From UBA4615 sp046046245 (GTDB taxonomy: Bacteria > Pseudomonadota > Gammaproteobacteria > Burkholderiales > Burkholderiaceae_E): 64,000 nucleotides of DNA. The notes below the pieces were generated by a model. That model was not told the origin of the DNA. It saw only the letters and a program-made list of their open reading frames with translations, and did no database searches. Below, piece by piece: positions 54,218-64,000 of the stretch. The stretch covers positions 62,001 through 126,000 of the forward strand of contig JBJOKE010000054.1 of NCBI GenBank assembly GCA_046046245.1, written 5' to 3'. Every line of letters starts with the position of its first letter. Within the stretch, counting starts at the first letter, position 1. The translations under genes and the position numbers were made by a program.

Positions 54218-56366
54218 CGGGCGCGGCGTGCGCGTCGGCCTCGACCTCGACGAGGCAGTCGTAGAAGGTCGGCCCGCGCCCGAGGTCGGTCAGCGCCTGA
54301 CCGGTGACCGCGTTGACGTTGTGTCCGCCGGGGGCGAGCTTCGGCCACCAGATCCCCCAGCCGACGGCCACGCCGGGCCGCGCGCGGTCGCTGACCCGCA
54401 GCCGCGCGAGGAACGCGCCGCGGTCGTTGAAGACCCGGACGCGGGCGCCGTCGGCCAGCCCGCGCGCCGCCGCGTCGGCCGGGTGCAGGTCCACCGCGGG
54501 CCCGCCCTCGGTGCGGCGCAGGCTGTCGACGTTGACGAAGGTCGAGTTCATGAAGTGCCGCGCCGGCGGCGAGATCATCTGCAGCGGATAGCGGGCCGCG
54601 AGGGCCGGATCGGCGTCGGGCGACTCGCGCGGCGGCAGGTGGTCGCCGAGCGGGTCGAGCCCCTGCGCGGCGAGCCGCGCGGAAACGAACTCGACCTTGC
54701 CCGAGGGCGTCGGGAAGCCGCCGTCGGCGAACGCGGCCTCGGGGACCGCGAGCTTCGCGAAACCGAGTCCGGACAGCGCGGCGAGCGCCGCGCGCTTGGC
54801 GGCCACGCGGTCGTGCGGATGGGCCGCGGCCGCGGCCGCGAGCGGCGCGGGCAGCCGGGGATCGTCGACGTCGAGGGCGTCGGCGGCCAGTTCCTCGTCG
54901 GACGCCCGCAGCGCGGGATGGTCGAGCCCCATCCGTGCGGCGAGCCGGCGGAACACCTCCGAGTTCGGCAGCGCCTGCCCGAGCGGCGCGATCGCCGGCC
55001 GGTTGACCAGCCACCAGCGGTGGCCGTAGGTCTTGTGCAGGTCGAAGTGCTCGAGCTGCGAGGTGGCGGGCAGCACCCAGTCGGCGTGGTCGGCGGTGTC
55101 GGTCATGAACTGCTCGATCACCACGGTGAACAGGTCCTCGCGCGCGAAGCCGCGGCGGACCCGCGTCGAGTCGGGCGCGACCGCCACCGGGTTCGAGTTC
55201 CAGACCACCAGCGCCTCGACGGGCGGATCGGCCGCGAGCAGCGCGTCGCCGATCGTCGACATGTTGATCGTCCGCGGGTTGCGGCCGGCGAGCAGGTCGG
55301 GCCGCTGCCAGGCGGCGACGTCGAGGTTGAAGTGCCCGCTCGCCGACAGCAGCACGCCGCCGGCCGGGTGTCGCCAGGCGCCGACCAGCGCCGGCAGGCC
55401 GGCGACCAGCCGCACCGCGTTCGCGCCGCCGCGGGTGCGCTGCATCCCGTAGTTGAGCCGGATCGCGGCCGGCGCGAGCGTGCCGTAGTCGCGGGCGAGG
55501 TCGACGACCTGCGCGACCGGGATGCCGCAGGTCTCGGCCACGCGCTGCGGCGTCCACGCGTCCGCACGGGCGACCAGCGCGTCGAAGCCGACGGTGTGCG
55601 CATCGACCCAGGCGCGGTCGACGAGGCCCTGCCGGACCAGCTCACGGACCAGCCCCAGCGCGAGCGCGCCGTCGGTGCCCGGTCGCAGCGCGACGTGCAC
55701 GTCGCACTTCTCGGCGGTGGCGGTCCGGTAGGGATCGATCGCGACCAGCTTCGCGCCGCCGCGCTTCGCCTGCTGCGCGAGCGCCCAGAAGTGGACCGAG
55801 GAGGTGATCGGGTTCGAGCCCCAGATCAGGATGAGCCGCGCGTCGGAGAAGCGCTCTACGTCCATGCCGACCGGCGCGCCGAGCGTGTACTGCAGCGCGG
55901 TCACGCCCGGCGACGAGCAGATGGTGCGGTCGAGCCGCGACGCGCCGAGCGCATGGAAGACGCGCTGTCCCATGCCGTCGCCCTGCACGATGCCCATGGT
56001 GCCGGCGTAGCTGTAGGGCAGGATCCGCTGCGGATCGCGTGCCGCGATCGCGGACAGGCGCGCGGCGATCGCGTCGAGGGCCTCGTCCCACGACGCCGGC
56101 TCGAATCGGCCCGAGCCCTTCGGACCGGTGCGCCGCAGCGGCACGGACAAGCGGTCGGGCGCATAGACGCGCTCGAGGTAGCGCGAGACCTTGGTGCACA
56201 GCGTCCCGGCGGTGGGCGGATGCTCGGGGTCGCCGGCGACGCGGACCGCGACGCCGTCGCGGACCGTGACGCGCAGCGCGCAGGTGTCCGGACAGTCGTG
56301 CGGACAGGCGCCGCGGACGACGCGCTCGCCCGCAGTGCCCGGGTTCTCGACGGGGTTGGCGGCCAT
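54198..56366 (-). CDS. Molybdopterin oxidoreductase with [4Fe-4S] site
   Basis: 722 residues of the DMSO-reductase superfamily. The N-terminal cluster ligands are Cys21, 25, 29 and 57 (CPHDCPDTC...GTLCTK). SYAGTMGIVQGDGMG, ICSSPGVTALQYTLG (possible Mo ligand at 150-152), LILIWGSNPITSSVHFW and VVWNSNPVAVAPDS bind the bis-MGD cofactor. The C-terminal barrel includes VDLHPADAAARGLADGARVRVFNDRG and GHNVNAVTGQ. There is no Tat signal, so it is cytoplasmic. No Fe-S or membrane subunit is adjacent. It resembles predicted formate- or thiosulfate-type oxidoreductases; substrate unknown. Confidence 0.88.
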   Translation of the reverse strand: MAANPVENPGTAGERVVRGACPHDCPDTCALRVTVRDGVAVRVAGDPEHPPTAGTLCTKVSRYLERVYAPDRLSVPLRRTGPKGSGRFEPASWDEALDAIAARLSAIAARDPQRILPYSYAGTMGIVQGDGMGQRVFHALGASRLDRTICSSPGVTALQYTLGAPVGMDVERFSDARLILIWGSNPITSSVHFWALAQQAKRGGAKLVAIDPYRTATAEKCDVHVALRPGTDGALALGLVRELVRQGLVDRAWVDAHTVGFDALVARADAWTPQRVAETCGIPVAQVVDLARDYGTLAPAAIRLNYGMQRTRGGANAVRLVAGLPALVGAWRHPAGGVLLSASGHFNLDVAAWQRPDLLAGRNPRTINMSTIGDALLAADPPVEALVVWNSNPVAVAPDSTRVRRGFAREDLFTVVIEQFMTDTADHADWVLPATSQLEHFDLHKTYGHRWWLVNRPAIAPLGQALPNSEVFRRLAARMGLDHPALRASDEELAADALDVDDPRLPAPLAAAAAAHPHDRVAAKRAALAALSGLGFAKLAVPEAAFADGGFPTPSGKVEFVSARLAAQGLDPLGDHLPPRESPDADPALAARYPLQMISPPARHFMNSTFVNVDSLRRTEGGPAVDLHPADAAARGLADGARVRVFNDRGAFLARLRVSDRARPGVAVGWGIWWPKLAPGGHNVNAVTGQALTDLGRGPTFYDCLVEVEADAHAAPGAAADA

Positions 56367-56410
56367 GACCGCGATGTTAAGCTAATCGTTTTGGCGGGAG
56401 GCCCACGAAC

Positions 56411-57607
56411 ATGATGCTGGCCGAAGGCATTCTCGAGCTCCAGTCCGAGATCCAGGCGATCCGGCGCGACATCCACGCCCACCCCGAGCTCAAGTACGAG
56501 GAGCACCGCACCGCCGGCGTCGTCGCCGCGAAGCTGCGGTCCTGGGGCATCGAGGTGACCGAGGGGCTCGGCGGGACCGGCCTCGTCGGGCGGCTCAGGC
56601 GCGGCACGTCCACCCGGGCGGTGGGCCTGCGCGCCGACATGGACGCCCTGCCGCTGCAGGAGCACAACGCGTTCGACCATGCGTCGAAGCACGCCGGGAA
56701 GATGCACGCCTGCGGCCACGACGGCCACACCGCGATGCTGCTCGCCGCGGCCAAGTGGCTGGCGACGCACGGCGGCTTCGACGGCACGGTGAACTTCATC
56801 TTCCAGCCGGCCGAGGAAGGCGGCGCCGGCGCGCAGAAGATGATCGACGACGGCCTGTTCGAGCGCTTCCCCTGCGACGCCGTCTTCGGCATCCACAACT
56901 GGCCGGGCGCCCCGGTGGGCACCTTCGCGCTGACCCCGGGCCCGCTGATGGCCGGCTCGAACGAGTTCGAGATCACGCTGCGCGGCAAGGGCGCGCACGC
57001 CGCGCTGCCGCACATGGGCGTGGACCCGGTGCTGGTCGCCACCCACCTCGTGCAGGCGCTGCAGTCGATCATCACCCGCAACAAGAAGCCGATCGACGCG
57101 GCGGTGCTGTCGGTGACCGAGATCCACGCCGGCGACGCGACCAACATCGTCCCCGACAGCGCGATCATCCGCGGCACGGTGCGCACCTTCTCGATCGAGG
57201 TGCTCGACCTGATCGAGGCGCGGATGAAGGCGCTGACCGAGCAGCTGCCGCCGGCCTTCGGCGCGACCGGCGCGCTGCACTTCCACCGCAACTACCCGCC
57301 GACGATCAACCACGAGAAGGAGGCGGCGTTCGCGGCCTCGGTGATGCGCGAGGTGGTCGGCGAGGAGAACGTCGACGACGCCTGCGAGCCGGTGATGGGC
57401 TCGGAGGACTTCGCCTTCATGCTGCAGGCCAGGCCCGGCTGCTACGCGTTCATCGGCAACGGCGACGGCGCCCATCGCGACCACGGCCACGGGCTGGGCC
57501 CGTGCACGCTGCACAACCCGAGCTACGACTTCAACGACGAGCTGATCCCGCTGGGCGGCAGCTACTGGGTGAAGCTCGTGCAGCGTTTCCTGCCGGTCAC
57601 CGCGTGA
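56411..57607 (+). CDS. M20-family amidohydrolase (hippurate hydrolase-like), first copy
   Basis: A 398-residue cytosolic metallohydrolase. Metal ligands are in MHACGHDGHTAMLLAAAKWL, FQPAEEGGAGAQKMIDDG and MGSEDFAFMLQARPGCY, with the dimerisation-domain His in GKGAHAALPHMGVDPVLVA. LRADMDALPLQEHNAF is also typical. Homologues cleave N-acyl amino acids or hippurate. GGGAGG precedes the ATG, and TTAAGCTAATCG in the 44-nt divergent spacer is AT-rich and promoter-like. It begins the plus-strand peptide transport operon. Confidence 0.92.
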   Translation: MMLAEGILELQSEIQAIRRDIHAHPELKYEEHRTAGVVAAKLRSWGIEVTEGLGGTGLVGRLRRGTSTRAVGLRADMDALPLQEHNAFDHASKHAGKMHACGHDGHTAMLLAAAKWLATHGGFDGTVNFIFQPAEEGGAGAQKMIDDGLFERFPCDAVFGIHNWPGAPVGTFALTPGPLMAGSNEFEITLRGKGAHAALPHMGVDPVLVATHLVQALQSIITRNKKPIDAAVLSVTEIHAGDATNIVPDSAIIRGTVRTFSIEVLDLIEARMKALTEQLPPAFGATGALHFHRNYPPTINHEKEAAFAASVMREVVGEENVDDACEPVMGSEDFAFMLQARPGCYAFIGNGDGAHRDHGHGLGPCTLHNPSYDFNDELIPLGGSYWVKLVQRFLPVTA

Positions 57608-57644
57608 GGCTCCGGGTCGCGGTGCCGGCCGAGGGCCGCCGGCG

Positions 57645-58631
57645 ATGATGCTCGCGTTCATCGTGCGCCGCCTGGTGCAGGCGGTGGTCGTGATGCTGGT
57701 CGTCGCGTTCGTGTCCTTCTCGCTGTTCCAGTTCGTCGGCGACCCGGTCGTCGCGATGCTCGGCCAGGACGCCACCCCCGAGCAGCGGGCCGACCTGCGC
57801 CGCGATCTCGGCCTCGACGACCCGATCCCGGTCCAGTTCCTGACCTTCGTCAGGAACGCGGCGCAGGGCGACTTCGGCCTGTCCTATCGGCAGGGCCGCA
57901 AGGTCAGCACGCTGATCCAGGAGCGGCTGCCGGCCACGCTCGAGCTGTCGCTCGCCGCGGCCGCGATCGCGCTCGCGGTCGGCGTGCCGATGGGGGTCTA
58001 CACCGCGCTGCGGCGCAAGGGCGTGCTCGCGAACGTCTTCCTCGCGGTCTCGCTGATCGGCGTGTCGCTGCCCACCTTCCTGATCGGCATCCTGCTGATC
58101 CTGGTCTTCGCGGTGCTGCTCGGGTGGCTGCCCTCGTTCGGCCGCGGCGATACCGTGGACCTCGGCTGGTGGAGCACCGGGCTGCTGACCGCCGACGGCT
58201 GGTCGCACCTGATCCTGCCGTCGATCACGCTCGCGCTGTTCCAGATGACGCTGATCATGCGGCTGGTGCGCAGCGAGATGCTCGAGGTGCTGCGGACCGA
58301 CTACATCAAGTTCGCCCGAGCCCGGGGCCTGTCCGATCGCGCGGTCTACTTCGGCCACGCGCTGAAGAACACGCTGGTGCCGGTGATCACCATCACCGGC
58401 CTGCAGCTCGGCGCGATCATCGCCTTCGCGATCATCACCGAGACGGTGTTCCAGTGGCCCGGCATGGGGCTGCTGTTCATCCAGTCGGTGCAGGTCGCCG
58501 ACATCCCGATCATGGCCGCCTACCTGTGCCTGATCGCGCTGATCTTCGTCACGATCAACCTCGTGGTCGACCTGCTCTACTTCGTGGTCGATCCGCGGCT
58601 GCGCGTCGAACGCAGCGGCGCCGCCCACTGA
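57645..58631 (+). CDS. dppB: Peptide ABC transporter permease (DppB-like)
   Basis: A 328-residue inner-membrane permease with six TM helices. The N-terminal IVRRLVQAVVVMLVVAFVSFSLFQFVGDP is typical of DppB/GsiC. The EAA loop reads RTDYIKFARARGLSDRAVYFGHALKNTLVPVITITG, which contacts the ATPase. PVQFLTFVRNAAQGDFGLSYRQGRKV is a family element. It is separated from the other transporter genes by the second M20 gene. GC-rich ribosome site only. Confidence 0.92.
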   Translation: MMLAFIVRRLVQAVVVMLVVAFVSFSLFQFVGDPVVAMLGQDATPEQRADLRRDLGLDDPIPVQFLTFVRNAAQGDFGLSYRQGRKVSTLIQERLPATLELSLAAAAIALAVGVPMGVYTALRRKGVLANVFLAVSLIGVSLPTFLIGILLILVFAVLLGWLPSFGRGDTVDLGWWSTGLLTADGWSHLILPSITLALFQMTLIMRLVRSEMLEVLRTDYIKFARARGLSDRAVYFGHALKNTLVPVITITGLQLGAIIAFAIITETVFQWPGMGLLFIQSVQVADIPIMAAYLCLIALIFVTINLVVDLLYFVVDPRLRVERSGAAH

Positions 58632-58647
58632 GCCCCCGTCCGCGCCC

Positions 58648-59844
58648 ATGTACCTCGCCGACCATCCCGCGGTCGCCGGCCTCCGGGCCTGGCAGGCCGA
58701 GCTCGCCTCGATCCGCCGCGAGATCCATCGCCAGCCCGAGCTGGGCTTCGAGGAGACGCTGACCTCGGCGCTGGTGGCCCGCGAGCTCGAGCGCTACGGC
58801 GTCGACGAGATCCACCGCGGGCTGGGCCGGACGGGCGTGGTCGGGGTGATCCGCGGCGAGCGCAGCGGGAGCGGGCGCACCGTGGGCCTGCGCGCCGACA
58901 TGGACGCGCTGCCGATGCCCGAGGAGAACGACTTCGAGCACCGCTCGGCCGTGCCCGGGAAGATGCACGCCTGCGGTCATGACGGCCACACCGCGATGCT
59001 GCTGGGCGCGGCCCGCTGGCTCGCGCGCACACGCCGCTTCGACGGCACCGTCCACCTGATCTTCCAGCCCGGCGAGGAGGGCTACGCCGGTGCCCGCGCG
59101 ATGATCCAGGACGGCCTCTTCGAGCGCTTCCCCTGCGACGCGGTCTACGCGATGCACAACTGGCCGGGCCTGGAGCCCGGCATGATCGCCGTCAAGCCCG
59201 GCCCGATGATGGCCGCCGCCGACCGGGTCACGATCACCGTCGAGGGCAAGGGGGGCCACGGCGCGCATGCCTACCTCGCGATCGACCCGGTGGTGGTCGC
59301 CGCGCACGTGATCACCGCCGCCCAGTCGATCGTCAGCCGCAACGTCGGTCCGCTCGACTCGGCCGTGGTCAGCCTGTGCTCGATCCAGGCCGGCCATCCG
59401 GCGGCGATGAGCGTGATCCCGCGCGAGGCCGTCATCACCGGCACCGTCCGCTCGTTCCGCGCCGCCACGCAGGACATGATCGAGCAGCGGCTGACCCAGC
59501 TGGCCGAGCAGGTCGCCGCGGGCTTCGGCGCGCGCGCCGTGGTCAGGTACGAGCGGATGTACCCGGCGACGATCAACAGCCGCGACGAGGCCGAGTTCGG
59601 CGCCAGCGTGGCCGAGGAGCTGGTCGGCGCCGAGCGCACGATCCGCGACCTCGAGCCCAGCATGGGCGCCGAGGACTTCGCCTTCATGCTGGAGAAGCGC
59701 CCGGGCGCCTATTTCCGCATCGGCCAGGGCGGCGCAGAATCCGGCTGTTTCCTGCACAACCCGAAGTACGACTTCAACGACGAGATCCTGCCGCTCGGGG
59801 CGGCGCTGTTCGTCCGGCTGGCCGAGCGCTCGCTGCCGCTCTGA
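58648..59844 (+). CDS. M20-family amidohydrolase (hippurate hydrolase-like), second copy
   Basis: 398 residues, paralogous to the gene at 56411-57607 and of the same length. The same metal-binding segments occur: MHACGHDGHTAMLLGAARWL, FQPGEEGYAGARAMIQDG and MGAEDFAFMLEKRPGAY, with GKGGHGAHAYLAIDPVVVA. It differs mainly in the dimerisation domain and N-terminus, so substrate range probably differs. It sits between dppB and dppA within the operon, 16 nt after dppB. Both enzymes probably deacylate or hydrolyse the imported peptides or N-acyl amino acids. Confidence 0.92.
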   Translation: MYLADHPAVAGLRAWQAELASIRREIHRQPELGFEETLTSALVARELERYGVDEIHRGLGRTGVVGVIRGERSGSGRTVGLRADMDALPMPEENDFEHRSAVPGKMHACGHDGHTAMLLGAARWLARTRRFDGTVHLIFQPGEEGYAGARAMIQDGLFERFPCDAVYAMHNWPGLEPGMIAVKPGPMMAAADRVTITVEGKGGHGAHAYLAIDPVVVAAHVITAAQSIVSRNVGPLDSAVVSLCSIQAGHPAAMSVIPREAVITGTVRSFRAATQDMIEQRLTQLAEQVAAGFGARAVVRYERMYPATINSRDEAEFGASVAEELVGAERTIRDLEPSMGAEDFAFMLEKRPGAYFRIGQGGAESGCFLHNPKYDFNDEILPLGAALFVRLAERSLPL

Positions 59845-59898
59845 GCCCGGCGGCACGTCCCACGCCCCGCGCGACGCACACAGACAGGGAGAGCCGCC

Positions 59899-61467
59899 TT
59901 GTTCCGACCGAACCGCTTCGCCGTCGCGCTCGCCGCCGCGCTGCTCGCGGCGAGCGTCCACGCGAAGACGCTGCGCACCGCCGACCAGGGCGACGCGGTG
60001 TCGATGGACCCGCATTCGCTGAACGAGACGACGCAGCTGGGCTTCACCGGCAACGTGTACGAGCCGCTGGTCACCCGCGACACGCAGCTGAGGCTCGCGC
60101 CCGGCCTCGCCACCTCGTGGAAGCAGACCTCGCCGACCGTCTGGCGCTTCGAGCTGCGCCGCGGCGTGAGCTTCCACGACGGCAGCCCGTTCACCGCCGA
60201 CGACGTGGTCTTCTCGTTCGCCCGCGGCGCCGACCCGGGCTCCGACATGCGCGGCGTGACCGGACCGGTCAAGGAGGTCCGCAAGGTCGACGAGCACACG
60301 GTCGAGGTCGTGACGACCACGCCGCAGCCGATCCTGCCCGACGCGCTCACCAGCTTCTACATGATGAGCAAGACCTGGTGCGAGACGAACGGCGCCACGA
60401 AGCCGGTCGACAAGCGCAAGGGCCTCGAGAACGCGGCCTCCGTCCGCGCGAACGGCACCGGCCCGTTCCGGCTGCGCTCGCGCGAGCCGGGCGTGCGCAC
60501 CGTGCTCGTGCGCAACCCGCAGTACTGGGGCAAGGTCGAGGGCAACGTGACCGAGGTGGTCTGGACCCCGATCGGCAACGACGCGACGCGCGTCGCCGCG
60601 CTGAAGTCGGGCGAGATCCAGCTGATGCAGCCGGTGCCGGTGCAGGACGTCGACCGGCTGAAGACCGACCCGAACATCAAGGTCATGCAGGGGCCCGAGC
60701 TGCGGACGATCTTCCTCGGGATGGACAGCAGGCGCGACGAGCTGCTCTACTCGAACGTCAAGGGCAGGAACCCGTTCAAGGACAGGCGCGTCCGCCAGGC
60801 CGTCTTCCAGGCGATCGACATCGAGGCGATCCGCACGCGGATCATGCGCGGCGCGGCGACGCCGACGAACCTGATGATCGGCCCGGGCGTCAACGGCTTC
60901 AGCGCCGAGCTGAACAGGCGCCCGCCCCACGACCCCGAGGCCTCGAGGAAGCTGCTGGCCGACGCCGGGTATCCGAACGGCTTCGAGGTCCGGATGAACT
61001 GCCCGAACGACCGCTACGTGAACGACGGCGAGATCTGCCAGGCGGTGGCCGGCATGCTCGCGCGCGTCGGCGTGAAGGTGAACCTCGAGGCCGAGACCAA
61101 GAACACCTACTTCCCGAAGATCCTGTCGCGCAACACCTCGTTCTACCTGCTCGGCTGGACGCCCACGACCTACGACGCGCACAACACGCTGTACAACATC
61201 ATGGCCACGCCGCAGGGCGGCCAGGGCGTGTTCAACCTCGGCAGCTGGTCGAACCCCCGCTTCGACGAGCTGACCACCGCGGTCGGCACCGAGACCGACC
61301 AGGCCCGGCGCAACGCGATGATCGCCGAGGCGATGAAGCTCCACGCCGAGGACTTCGGCCACATCCCGCTGCACCAGCAGGCGCTGGCCTGGGCGACGCG
61401 CAGGAACGTGACCATCGTCCAGCGCGCCGACAACATCATCCTGTACCGCTACGCGACCGTCGACTGA
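59899..61467 (+). CDS. dppA: Peptide ABC transporter substrate-binding protein (DppA-like)
   Basis: A 522-residue periplasmic protein (SBP_bac_5). The signal peptide is RFAVALAAALLAASVHAK, with cleavage after VHA. Mature features are DAVSMDPHSLNETTQLGFTGNVYEPLV, LATSWKQTSPTVWRFELRRGVSFHDGSPFTADDVVFSF, NPFKDRRVRQAVFQAIDIEAI and LLGWTPTTYDAHNTLYNIM. The start is TTG (59899-59901) after AGGGAGAGCCGCC, which may lower its translation. Its ligand class (peptide or other) is not certain. Confidence 0.9.
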   Translation: MFRPNRFAVALAAALLAASVHAKTLRTADQGDAVSMDPHSLNETTQLGFTGNVYEPLVTRDTQLRLAPGLATSWKQTSPTVWRFELRRGVSFHDGSPFTADDVVFSFARGADPGSDMRGVTGPVKEVRKVDEHTVEVVTTTPQPILPDALTSFYMMSKTWCETNGATKPVDKRKGLENAASVRANGTGPFRLRSREPGVRTVLVRNPQYWGKVEGNVTEVVWTPIGNDATRVAALKSGEIQLMQPVPVQDVDRLKTDPNIKVMQGPELRTIFLGMDSRRDELLYSNVKGRNPFKDRRVRQAVFQAIDIEAIRTRIMRGAATPTNLMIGPGVNGFSAELNRRPPHDPEASRKLLADAGYPNGFEVRMNCPNDRYVNDGEICQAVAGMLARVGVKVNLEAETKNTYFPKILSRNTSFYLLGWTPTTYDAHNTLYNIMATPQGGQGVFNLGSWSNPRFDELTTAVGTETDQARRNAMIAEAMKLHAEDFGHIPLHQQALAWATRRNVTIVQRADNIILYRYATVD

Positions 61468-61479
61468 CACCGTCCCCCG

Positions 61480-62400
61480 ATGAGCACCTCCGCCCTCGCG
61501 CGTTTCCTCGACGGAGACGTCTTCCACAGCTTCAAGTCCAGCCCGGTGGCGGTGGGGGCCGCCGCGGTCGCGGCCGTCATGGTCCTGGGCGCGGTGCTCG
61601 CGCCCTGGATCGCGCCCACCGACCCGTTCGACCTGAAGAACCTCGACCTCAACAACTCGCTGCTGCCGCCGGCGTGGTCCGAGCAGGGCCAGCGGGGCTT
61701 CCCGCTGGGCACCGACGACCAGGGGCGCGACGTGCTGTCGACGATCCTCTACGGCTCGCGGATCTCGCTGCTGGTGGGACTCGCGTCGGTGGCCTTCGCG
61801 ATGGTGCTGGGCGTGGGGCTCGGGCTGCTGTCGGGCTACCTCGGCGGGCGGCTCGACGCGTTCATCATGCGCGTGGCCGACGTGCAGCTGTCGTTCCCGG
61901 CGATCCTGATCGCGCTGCTGATCAACGGCGTGGCGCGGGCCGCGCTGCCGGCCGATGCGAACATCGACGCGATGGCGCTCGCGGTGCTGATCGGCTCGAT
62001 CGGACTGGCGAACTGGGTGCAGTACGCACGCACCGTCCGCGGCTCGACGATGGTCGAGAAGAACAAGGAGTACGTGCAGGCCGCGCGCGTGATCGGCGTG
62101 GGTCCGGTCACGATCATGCTGCGCCACGTGCTGCCGAACGTGCTCGGCCCGGTGCTGGTGATCGGCACCATCAACGTGGCCACCGCGATCATCACCGAGG
62201 CGACGCTGTCCTTCCTCGGCGTGGGCGTGCCGCCGACCTCGCCGTCGCTCGGCACGATGATCAACAACGGCAACAACTTCCTCTACTCGGGCGAATGGTG
62301 GCTGGTGATCTTCCCCGGCGGCGCGCTGATCCTGCTGTGCATGTCGGTGAACCTGCTCGGCGACTGGCTGCGCGACGCGCTGAACCCGAAGCTGCAGTGA
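61480..62400 (+). CDS. dppC: Peptide ABC transporter permease (DppC-like)
   Basis: A 306-residue permease with six TM helices. It starts with the OppC-type N-terminal helix (VGAAAVAAVMVLGAVLAPWIAPTDPF). GFPLGTDDQGRDVLSTILYGSRISLLVG and the EAA loop EYVQAARVIGVGPVTIMLRHVLPNVLGPVLVIG are diagnostic. The C-terminal GGALILLCMSVNLLGDWLRDALNPKLQ is typical. It starts 13 nt after the binding protein and pairs with the DppB-like permease. Confidence 0.93.
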   Translation: MSTSALARFLDGDVFHSFKSSPVAVGAAAVAAVMVLGAVLAPWIAPTDPFDLKNLDLNNSLLPPAWSEQGQRGFPLGTDDQGRDVLSTILYGSRISLLVGLASVAFAMVLGVGLGLLSGYLGGRLDAFIMRVADVQLSFPAILIALLINGVARAALPADANIDAMALAVLIGSIGLANWVQYARTVRGSTMVEKNKEYVQAARVIGVGPVTIMLRHVLPNVLGPVLVIGTINVATAIITEATLSFLGVGVPPTSPSLGTMINNGNNFLYSGEWWLVIFPGGALILLCMSVNLLGDWLRDALNPKLQ

Positions 62401-62410
62401 GCACGACACG

Positions 62411-63393
<983 letters not shown>

Positions 63394-63397
<4 letters not shown>

Positions 63398-64000
63398 GCG
63401 CGGTGCAGGGGTCCCGGTCCGAGGGCACGGCCGCGCAGGTCGGCGCCGGCGAGCCGCTGGTCGTCGTCGACGACATCGCGAAGGTCTTCGACGTCTCGCC
63501 ACCGTGGCTGAACCGCGTGATCGAGCGCAAGCCCCGGACGCTGCTGCGCGCGGTCGACGGCGTGAGCTTCGAGATCGCGCGCGGCGAGACGCTCGCGCTG
63601 GTCGGCGAGTCGGGCTGCGGCAAGTCGACCGTCGCCCGGATGCTGGTCGGGCTCTACGCGACCTCGCGCGGCTCGATCCGTTTCGAGGGCGCCGACATCG
63701 CGACGATGGGCACGGCGGCCGGGCGCTCGATGCGCTCGAAGCTGCAGATGATCTTCCAGGATCCGTACGCGAGCCTGAACCCGCGCTGGAAGGTCGCCGA
63801 CATCATCGCCGAGCCGATCCGCGTGCACCGGCTGATCTCGGGCGAGGACGCGATCCGTGCGCGGGTCGGCGACCTGCTGCGGCACGTGGGCCTCGCCCCC
63901 GCCGACGCCGAGAAGTATCCGCACCAGTTCTCCGGCGGCCAGCGCCAGCGGCTGTCGATCGCACGGGCGCTGGCCTCGCAGCCGCAGTTCCTCGTCTGCG
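63394..64000 (+). CDS. dppF: Peptide ABC transporter ATP-binding protein (DppF-like), cut by window edge
   Basis: The first 202 residues of the second ATPase; the gene runs off the right edge. Walker A GESGCGKS and the signature SGGQRQR (YPHQFSGGQRQRLSIARALA) are present, and the end falls just before Walker B. IFQDPYASLNPRWKVADIIAEP is typical of OppF/DppF. AAGGAGG lies 5 nt upstream of the ATG, inside the end of dppD. Together with DppD it would form the heterodimeric motor. Confidence 0.93.

Overview
The window looks like a chromosomal segment of a very GC-rich betaproteobacterium, most likely order Burkholderiales. The reasons are the gene order recA-recX-DUF2889-sucC-sucD-TerC-pilin, the glyA-nrdR-rib-nusB cluster, the tyrS/M23/anmK/erpA/rpsI/rplM block, a Burkholderia-type trimeric porin, a Bug-family (TTT) binding protein and coq7. 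Almost every reading frame is open because of the GC content, so long antisense frames were ignored unless family motifs supported them. I see no insertion sequence, CRISPR array, tRNA or rRNA.

Layout. 1-3.8 kb: two family-4 glycosyltransferases (the first cut by the window edge) and a large membrane protein that is translationally coupled to a pilin gene. 3.8-5.35 kb: three tandem type IV pilin genes, two of them nearly identical, read from a good sigma-54 promoter at 5407-5422. Upstream of that promoter lies a dense array of GTGAC/GTCAC half-sites (5425-5601). 5.7-10 kb: a signalling cassette of PP2C phosphatase, FHA protein, CHASE2 adenylate cyclase and metallo-beta-lactamase-fold phosphodiesterase. 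10.2-15.7 kb: TerC, sucD, sucC, DUF2889, recX and recA, with a recA promoter overlapped by a LexA-like box. 15.7-29.2 kb: pncC, pgpA, thiL, nusB, ribH, ribBA, ribE, ribD, nrdR and glyA. This housekeeping cluster is interrupted by plus-strand genes (a Bug receptor, a GGDEF-EAL protein, an unknown protein and an acyl-CoA ligase).

29.5-39.2 kb: a histidine phosphatase, dtd, tyrS, an M23 endopeptidase, anmK, erpA, rpsI, rplM, a candidate small RNA (36305-36393), an OsmC protein, coq7 and a porin. 39.3-43.7 kb: a MarR regulator with a palindromic operator, followed by an enoyl-CoA hydratase, an acyl-CoA dehydrogenase and an aryl-CoA ligase, apparently one catabolic operon. 43.7-50.6 kb: a three-gene transglutaminase / circularly permuted ATP-grasp-alpha-E / DUF2126 cluster of predicted peptide-modifying enzymes. 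50.8-56.4 kb: a heptosyltransferase-type enzyme, an O-antigen ligase, a lipoprotein metallopeptidase and a molybdopterin oxidoreductase, overlapping end to end. 56.4-64 kb: a peptide ABC transporter operon carrying two paralogous M20 amidohydrolases, cut by the right edge inside the second ATPase gene.

The observations I rate highest are the small RNA with two CUCCUCC (anti-Shine-Dalgarno) motifs, the operator array and sigma-54 promoter next to a cAMP-type signalling cassette and pilin genes, and the ATP-grasp/alpha-E/transglutaminase cluster next to envelope genes.
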